Below, piece by piece: positions 57,000-64,000 of a stretch of DNA of 64,000 nt (position 1 is its first letter; each line of letters opens with the position of its first letter). The notes under the pieces were generated by a model. The model was given only the letters and a program-made list of their open reading frames with translations, searched no databases and was not told the DNA's origin. Made by a program: the position numbers and the translations under genes. The stretch comes from Anagrus nilaparvatae (lineage: Eukaryota > Arthropoda > Insecta > Hymenoptera > Mymaridae), in assembly GCA_022575985.1 (NCBI GenBank), contig JAKSXM010000007.1, positions 2,792,501 to 2,856,500 of the forward strand, read 5' to 3'.

Positions 57000-59900
57000 G
57001 GGCCAGTAAGCAAAACTGTGATTTGACTGGAGTATTAAATAATCAATGAAAAAATAAAAAATCCAAAATAAAAACTTGCTATTTTCAAGATTTTCATTTC
57101 AAATAAAAAATATAACTACACTTTAATTCAATGTTAATTATAATTATTTTCAAAAAATATACCCACGATAATTTCAAAAAAATGTTCATAAAAATCTAAC
57201 ATTCCTTTTTAACATTAACATATGTAACAAAAATTATAAATTTAAATGAAAAATTTTCTCTTAAAAATATTACTTTTTTTAGAAATATGTTTACGTATAT
57301 AATTTAAAATTTAAATGTAATTTGCTTTTTTTTTTGATAATAGTAATTGTATACAGTAAGTTTATAAATGTGCTTTCGAAACATCTGCATTTCCGTCATT
57401 TCCAAATTCATCAAAATTTATTTTTATTTTTTAGAAATATACCTAAAGAGAGAGGAAAAAATAAACTACATAAATAGTATGTACTAAAAATATTAATATG
57501 TATAAGTATTTTCTTTAGCACTCAAGCATTTTTTGTATTTATTTATGTAAAATACTTAAGGGATGAAAAATTATTTTCTTCTTTTTTTTTCTAAATAAAT
57601 TAAGTTTTTGCAATATCATTTAAAAAAAATTTATGTTGAAGAAAATCAAGAATTTATTCAGTAATTAAAAAAATTTTACCATATGTAATTATTTTACGAT
57701 ATGAGAATCTGCATACGATTTAATAGAAAATAAAAAAAAAATAATTACTTCATCCAGTCCATTGTAGTTTAAGTACCAAGGCTGGTTGAAATCCTAATTA
57801 TCACCCTGATTTATATTATTTTCAGTCCCTGAATCGTAATTATTTTAATTCTCAAAATTAAGTCTTTTTTTTATCTTAGAGAGGCGGGTTTTTGCCCATC
57901 ATATGCAAAATTATTTTTTAAATTACGGGAAAAAAATAGGGTTCGACTTTTGCATACTTTCTTCACTCACTCGTGCATAAAACTGCATGTAAATTCAAAA
58001 CCAATATTTTCTTGTTTAGAAAATAGCTATTTGACGCTTCTCTTAAAATTCTAGATTTTTAAGTATCCCCTCCCTTTGAGCATGTTCCTTGCTAAAAATT
58101 ATTTAGACTCAAGCATAATTTTTTGTCAGTTGTAACAGTTTAAACAAATGAAGACAATTCCGATTTCTGCAGCCAAAATCCTAATCGCTATAACCGGAAA
58201 TTTTCAACTTGAATTTCTTCCCAGTGTAATCACATACATAAATTTTTATTTCCAGACATAGTGGACAAACAAATTCATTACCAAACTAAAAGAAGCAATA
58301 ATTTTATCAAAATTCAGTTTAATATTCTAGAAAATCTAATTTAAAAATTGTCTATACAAAAATAATTAAAACTCTTAATTAAGCTAATGATTCCATTTCA
58401 TAATAATTTCCATAAATTTTCTATTTATACATTTGATTGTCATTTATGTACATGTACATTAAGATATATTTCACACAAATAAAATGATAAATTGGTATAA
58501 AATCAAAATAATAATATTGTTATTAAGTACATTTCAAAATGATAAACATAAAATTTATCGATAATGTTCAATTTTCTCTTTATTTTTGTTTACATAAAGA
58601 GCAAACTCAAATACGTAAATAATGCACCCGTACATAAAAGTTTTAATTATTTTTTATCTCTAAATTAAAATGTCCTTTTTTAATCAAAGTTTCGTTGTTA
58701 ATAATATGAATAAAACACATTATCAACAGTGTAATTATCAAGAATTACTTGATTGTTCGAGTGTAGGTCAATATTGAGAAAACCTAGTTTCACGAATTGT
58801 TTAGTAAATTAATGAAAAGTACCGATTTATAGTACGTTATCACTAATTATTCTATAACATTCCAATACGTACTTGAAGAATTTGTATATAATATAGACTG
58901 AAATTACGTTAAAATTTGTAATAGATTATAATTAAGCCTTGTTCAGAGAGAGAGAATTTTGGTGAATGGGGTGGTAATGATATCATTATGAGCTTGAAAT
59001 CAATCTTAATGTTCGTTGTATCCTATCATAAAATTATTATCCGCATTTATTTGGGGAGATTAACTTTGATTTGTACTTTTCTCTCGAATTTTATGCGACT
59101 TTTTACAGTGTATTTTACTTGTAGTTTTGTATTTTTCTTTAAAAGTCAATAAAACGATCTTGTTATTTTCAAATTATTTAAATACTGAAAGCTTTATGAT
59201 AAATTTAAAGAGCAAAACTTTGAAAAATTCGTTTTATTTTCAGATTATAACTTTAATTTATATAAACAAAAACGTATTTTTTATATTTAACTTTGATATT
59301 AAAAGTTTTATGTTGGTATTAGATATATATAAGGTTTCTGTTGTCTTTTAGGTCATCGCTCTTTACTTACACCCTAAAAAAAAATTTCAAGAAAAATCAA
59401 GTTAATTTTACTTTTTTCAGTTAATCAGATTTTTGTAAAATGAATTAATTTTTATAGATAATCAATTTAATTAAAAATAAGTTTGAAAATTAGCATAAAT
59501 AGATAAGTTAGCCGAGATATTCAAGTATAACCCTGCATATTAATGCTTGGTATTGATTTTTTTTACATTGCACTTAACTTTATATACCAAATTAAGATAA
59601 ATCTTGAGAAATAAGTATTTTAATTATTCGAATAGCTGATACGATAAGATTTTTTTTTTTAATTCAATAATTAGGTTTGAGAATTAGTATTCATGTATTA
59701 AGAATTTAAATATTTAATTTGTATAATCAATGAAAAATTAAAAACTGTTTCTAATCTACTTTATTTGTTGATTCAGGTTATTTGCTTTGTTAAGCTTGAA
59801 TTTTTTAATTGGGTTAAAATTAGAAAATACACTTTACTGTTTAGGAAAAGCTGTTTTATTAAAAACCTTCGGAAAAATCGCTTTATAAAATATGCTAGTC

Positions 59901-61323
59901 GACTGATTCAGAAATTAACTTCAAAGTTGATCGCCTAGCATGGGCCATAATTTTATAGAGTTTCGGGGTGAATTCGGTGCAAATGGCCATTTGGACAACT
60001 CAAAAAAAAGCTCTCAGTTTACTTTTTGCATTTTTGTAATTTTAACGGTTTACAAAACTATAGAACTAAAACTGAAGCTGATCCGAAATTTTGATAAATC
60101 AGAATACTACTAGGACTACCAGAGTTGGCCTAAATTACCTCTGAATGCTTTGACGTTCGAGAATTCTAAATTTCTTCAAAAAATCAGAATTTTTTAAGGT
60201 CATTAAAAATAATTTTTTTTTTCAGTTCCAGTAAAAAGTTTTATATTTTTATAAATTTTTGTCCTAACAATTTCCTCTGAAGTTAAAATAATTTCTATTT
60301 CCTCAAAACCTCATGCGCTAAATCTATCTCGAATGCTTATTTATTTGTGCAGTCATATGAAAAATTACAGTAACAACAATAATTGATAAATGTACAATCT
60401 TATTTATTCAAAAAGTGTACTCAAATTTATACTCGAATTCACAAAAAGTCATTAAAGCCAAAGATTCGATAAAATTTATATTTTATTTACCTCATTGATT
60501 TTTTCAATAAAAATACCAATAATATGTAATAAAAAAATAAACATTTTTTTTTTTCACTCATCTAAAAAATTCTTTTTTTTATTTTTGTAGGCTTTTCTCG
60601 TACATACACACACGTAGCTACAAGTTTAAACGAAATACTTCTTGAATAAGTGAAGCTTTAATAATAAAAGCATACTTTTCAACAAAAAAGAAAAGTTTTT
60701 CAGGTGAGTACACATAACATCTGATCAAAAAAAAAAAAAAAAAAATAACTTCGATAAAGTAAAGACACATATGTGAAAATATTTTTTTATTTCTTTATAA
60801 ATATATATAGGATATAATATTTTTATAGTACATACCAAAAATTATATACTAGAGTGGTCCCTTTTGCTATTGAATCTTAAGTCTGTGTTTTTGAAATGCA
60901 TATGAAATTTTTCTTAGGGTACTCTAAGCATTTTATTTATCAAGAGTATTTATTGAACTTTTTAATAAATATGCTAGTCAGAGGACTTTATTTAAACAAG
61001 AAATTCAATATTTTCAACACAAACCTTAAGTAATTGACGTTACTTCAAAAAAGTCATTTTTTGAGGATTATTTAATTATATATAACAGTTAAATTCATTT
61101 TATTTTCTCAAAGTAAAGAAATCAAAGAGACTAATAAATTAAAAATAAAAACATGAGCCACTCTAATATACGTACCCAGATATGAAATTCATCTTGAGCA
61201 TGTATCTCTTATTTTTTATTCTAACTACATACATGGCACTAAGCATACAAGGACTTTAAGTTTTTAGAGGCTTGGAAAAAAAAAGAAATAAAGATCATAA
61301 AACAAAAATAAAGTTATATATAT
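57000..61323. other. AT-rich stretch without a recognisable gene
   Basis: No exon is supported. A block at about 57880-58035 resembles 15170-15285, which lies in the 3' flank of IR-like gene 2 ('aaattacgggaaaaaaatag' against 'aaatcacgggacaaaataag'), so it is a diverged dispersed repeat. 'tttttacagtgta' at 59100-59112 is another end of the CACTGTAAAAA type. A 74-codon frame at 59127-59351 is probably chance. Confidence 0.4.
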
Positions 61324-62363
61324 GGGCGATTATTTCTCAACCCGGCCACCCCCCTCTGTCCAAAAATGGTGGCAACTTAAAAAGATTTTGGTTTTCTCAA
61401 ATTGACTGGAAAAGGGTCTAGTTTTTTATTCTCATTGGCCTTTTCAACTCTGTAAATCTACTGTGCCCATTTTAGGCACTGAGCGGCGGCAGGTCGACAT
61501 TTTAAAAACAGAAAAATTGAAATAAAAGTAGATTAACGGTAAGTTTTAAAAAATTTTTTTCTCTTAAAAGTTGTTATTTATTAAAACAAAGAAAATGAGA
61601 CCATTTGCGTGGTAATCGGTTGATTTCTTAAAAAGTTTTGTAGGTGCTATGTAGTTTTTAAAAATGGGTAAAAAACGGCTACTTTGACTGATGATATCTC
61701 TGAACCTACATATCCAAAATAAAAAAGCTTTAGTGCAAAATGGTAGTCTTTTGATACATAATAAGTGTGCCAAATATCAGGGGATTTGATTAAGTAGTTT
61801 CGGATTTAACAATTTTAAGGGTAATTCTGAGACAAATTTTGACCCATTTTTTTAAGAGAATTAATACCCGAAAATTGCTAAATCCGAAACTACTCAATCA
61901 AATCCCTTGATATTTGGCGCACTTATTATGTATCAAAATACTACCATTTTGCACTAAAACTTTTTTATTTTGGATATGTAGGTTCAGAGATATCATCAGT
62001 CAAAGTAGCCGTTTTTTACCCATTTTTAAAAACTACATAGCACCTACAAAACTTTTTAAGAAATCAACCGATTACCACGCAAGTGGTCTCATTTTCTTTG
62101 TTTTAATAAATAACAACTTTTAAGAGAAAAAAATTTTAAAAAACTTACCGTTAATCTACTTTTATTTCAATTTTTCTGTTTTTAAAATGTCGACCTGCCG
62201 CCGCTCAGTGCCTAAAATGGGCACAGTAGATTTACAGAGTTGAAAAGGCCAATGAGAATAAAAAACTAGACCCTTTTCCAGTCAATTTGAGAAAACCAAA
62301 ATCTTTTTAAGTTGCCACCATTTTTGGACAGAGGGGGGTGGCCGGGTTGAGAAATAATCGCCC
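61324..62363. mobile_element. 1.04-kb near-perfect fold-back element GGGCGATTATTTCTCAACCC
   Basis: GGGCGATTATTTCTCAACCC (61324) and its exact inverse complement (ending 62363) open arms of about 515 bp that are almost identical; the first 98 bases I compared are the same. The two 69-codon open frames at 61564-61773 (minus) and 61914-62123 (plus) are mirror images with a few substitutions and are not genes. ATATATAT flanks both sides, compatible with an 8-bp duplication but weak because of its simple sequence. The centre lies around 61840. High arm identity suggests recent origin or arm-to-arm conversion. Confidence 0.85.
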
Positions 62364-62553
62364 ATATATATTTTCTCAAGGGAATATTTTTACTTTTTTT
62401 TAAATATATACATGGAGAATATTTTTAAAATTTATATAATATATGAGATGTAGGTAATTTAAAAAAGCAAAAAGGTCTTTTAGTTTTATTTTTTCCAAAC
62501 AATTTAATTTATGCTGTATAAAAGTAAAAATCTATTAATTTTATTATTGTTAA

Positions 62554-62760
62554 CATGGAACGTGTTTATAGGGAGGGGGTACTTCAGAACTTGAAAATTA
62601 AGGGGGGGGGGTCAAATTTATCCTATTTAAGGGGGGGGGGGTCAAGTAAGACTTAGAATAATTTCAATTTTGGGACTTTGAAAAATCTGGGCTTAGGGAC
62701 TTTGAATAATGTAGGTTTAAGAATTTATGATTTCGGTAAAATTTGGCTTTAAAAATAATT
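62554..62760. repeat. Poly-G repeat, diverged copy 3
   Basis: CATGGAACGTGTTTATAGGG (62554), two runs of eight to ten G (near 62602 and 62631) and 'acttagaataatttcaattt' parallel the copies at 2386 and 6291. The right inverted end is not recognisable, so the end given is approximate. Confidence 0.55.
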
Positions 62761-64000
62761 GACTAACTTTTTGCTACAAATTTGTTCAAATGAATTAAAG
62801 GTAATAATCATAATTATAATTGTAGTAACATTAATAAGACTGAGAGATTATTTTTGTATATATGGATGAGCATATACAACAGCGGTTATACCGCGTCGGA
62901 ACCCCATTCTTACGCAGCGACATAGTCAAATAAGCAGTCTGTCGTACACGGTGATCTACATATCACGTAAATATATATCAAAATAAATATATATTTTTTA
63001 CCTTTTGTTACTTATTTATTTATACCAATTTCTTTTCGTATATTATCAATTGAAACAGGGCCTAGATTCTGCATTTATATTATCTATCACATATCACGTG
63101 AAAAACAAAAAAAGTACTAACTTTTAATAAAATATTGACTTTTATAACCAAACTTCATAGCGAAAAGTACTAACATTTCTAAAAACATTTGTTTGCGCAT
63201 GCGCAGTATCACATATTGTGAATGGTATGGCTGCTTATCACTGTGATATGATAGTGATATGAATGCTGAATCAGGTCCCAGCTATTGCTGAATCAAAATT
63301 TATAATGTATAATAATTTAAAATATATAATAATTTCACATTTATTAGTAAGAAACACTATGTATTGACTTAAATTGCCTTTGACTTTTTATCGAGGTTTT
63401 ATATACTCTTGCAAACGCATTTCTCTTGCGAGAATGTATACTTGAAATCAATGAATCGAGCAATGAATAACAAGGAACGCTGTGCGGTAAGAAATTTTAT
63501 AGCTGAGTAAAATACATTAAATTCAAAGAACCAAATTCATGGTATTAGGTATAAATATAAATGTAATTAAAAAACATAAATTGCCTGTTAAAGAACAACT
63601 CAATCTGATTTGAATAAGATTAATCGAGAGATTAATGATATACATTTGTTTCTTTACAGATGATCTCGTTCAATGTATTCGAGTGAAAAAGATCTTTACT
63701 CAACTCGATCAAAAAAGACTATTTTAAATTTTGACTTGTACGGATAGAAGGTTTGATTTGCCCTTTTCGTGTAAAATATTTTTCTAAGCTTGTAATAAAA
63801 AAGATCATTATGTTGGAATTAGTTTTTTTTTTTATTTTTCGACTATTTTTAAGCATTTCTGATTAATTACTCCGTCAGATTTCCCTGCTTGAATTTTATT
63901 TGAAAAGTTCTTGAAAATTCAAACCAAAATTTTAAGTGGGTCAACCCGACAGTGTAATCATGAAGTAGTTATAAAATACAGACTGAATTAAACCTAACCC
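62761..64000. other. AT-rich end of window without a recognisable gene
   Basis: No exon is supported. 'gatgatctcgttcaatgtat' near 63659 is the inverse of a word in the fold-back repeat at 42461. A palindromic GCGCATGCGC is near 63195, and 'gtgatatgatagtgatatga' is a short local repeat near 63243. Confidence 0.4.

Noticed and set aside
61564..62123. Two nearly identical 69-codon proteins on opposite strands
   Set aside because: They are mirror-image readings of the arms of one fold-back element.
63985..64000. Possible telomere repeat at the window end ('aaacctaaccc')
   Set aside because: Only one or two unit-like words are present and the window is an internal slice; no array.

Overview
This is a very AT-rich, intron-bearing animal sequence, most likely from an insect. 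The evidence is a GT-AG spliced lysosomal glucosylceramidase gene, intronless divergent ionotropic-receptor-like (IR-like) genes, a jockey/CR1-type LINE and many fold-back transposon derivatives. A hymenopteran such as a parasitoid wasp is a reasonable guess from the AT richness and IR style, but the sequence does not prove it.

Genes. Four protein genes are credible. Two intact IR-like receptors lie on the minus strand at 3354-5240 and 15337-17196. A third, at 48542-50398 on the plus strand, is a near copy of the second broken by one nonsense codon. Between the second and third lies a seven-exon minus-strand gene (34074 down to 29715) for a glucosylceramidase of the GBA1 type (GH30). I assembled it by hand; all six introns are GT-AG, all phases agree, and it gives 524 residues with a signal peptide and both catalytic glutamates. 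Pieces of further IR C-termini lie at 14283-14584, 50623-50806 and 52204-52352.

Layout. 1-6.5 kb: IR-like gene 1 between two poly-G repeats with CATGGAACATGTT ends. 6.5-13.9 kb: AT-rich, no gene seen. 13.96-23.4 kb: left arm of a large inverted duplication holding IR-like gene 2 and several insertions. 23.4-46.5 kb: the spacer, with fold-back elements, the glucosylceramidase gene, a microsatellite-bearing repeat family and a 3.3 kb LINE nested in it. 46.57-52.65 kb: right arm with the broken IR-like gene. 52.6-64 kb: dispersed repeats and three well-formed fold-back elements, no host gene seen.

Main points. The two duplication arms act as a natural filled/empty-site comparison: elements at 14.64-15.00, 19.63-21.02 and 21.21-22.59 kb and a 151-bp tandem array at 17.8-18.5 kb are in the left arm only, while LINE/SINE-like material at 50.8-52.2 kb is in the right arm only. 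The window holds about a dozen unrelated-looking fold-back elements with arms of 40 to about 690 bp; one sits inside the last intron of the glucosylceramidase gene. I see no CRISPR array, bacterial operon, rRNA or intact tRNA. All similarity statements come from reading the sequence by eye; no database was searched.
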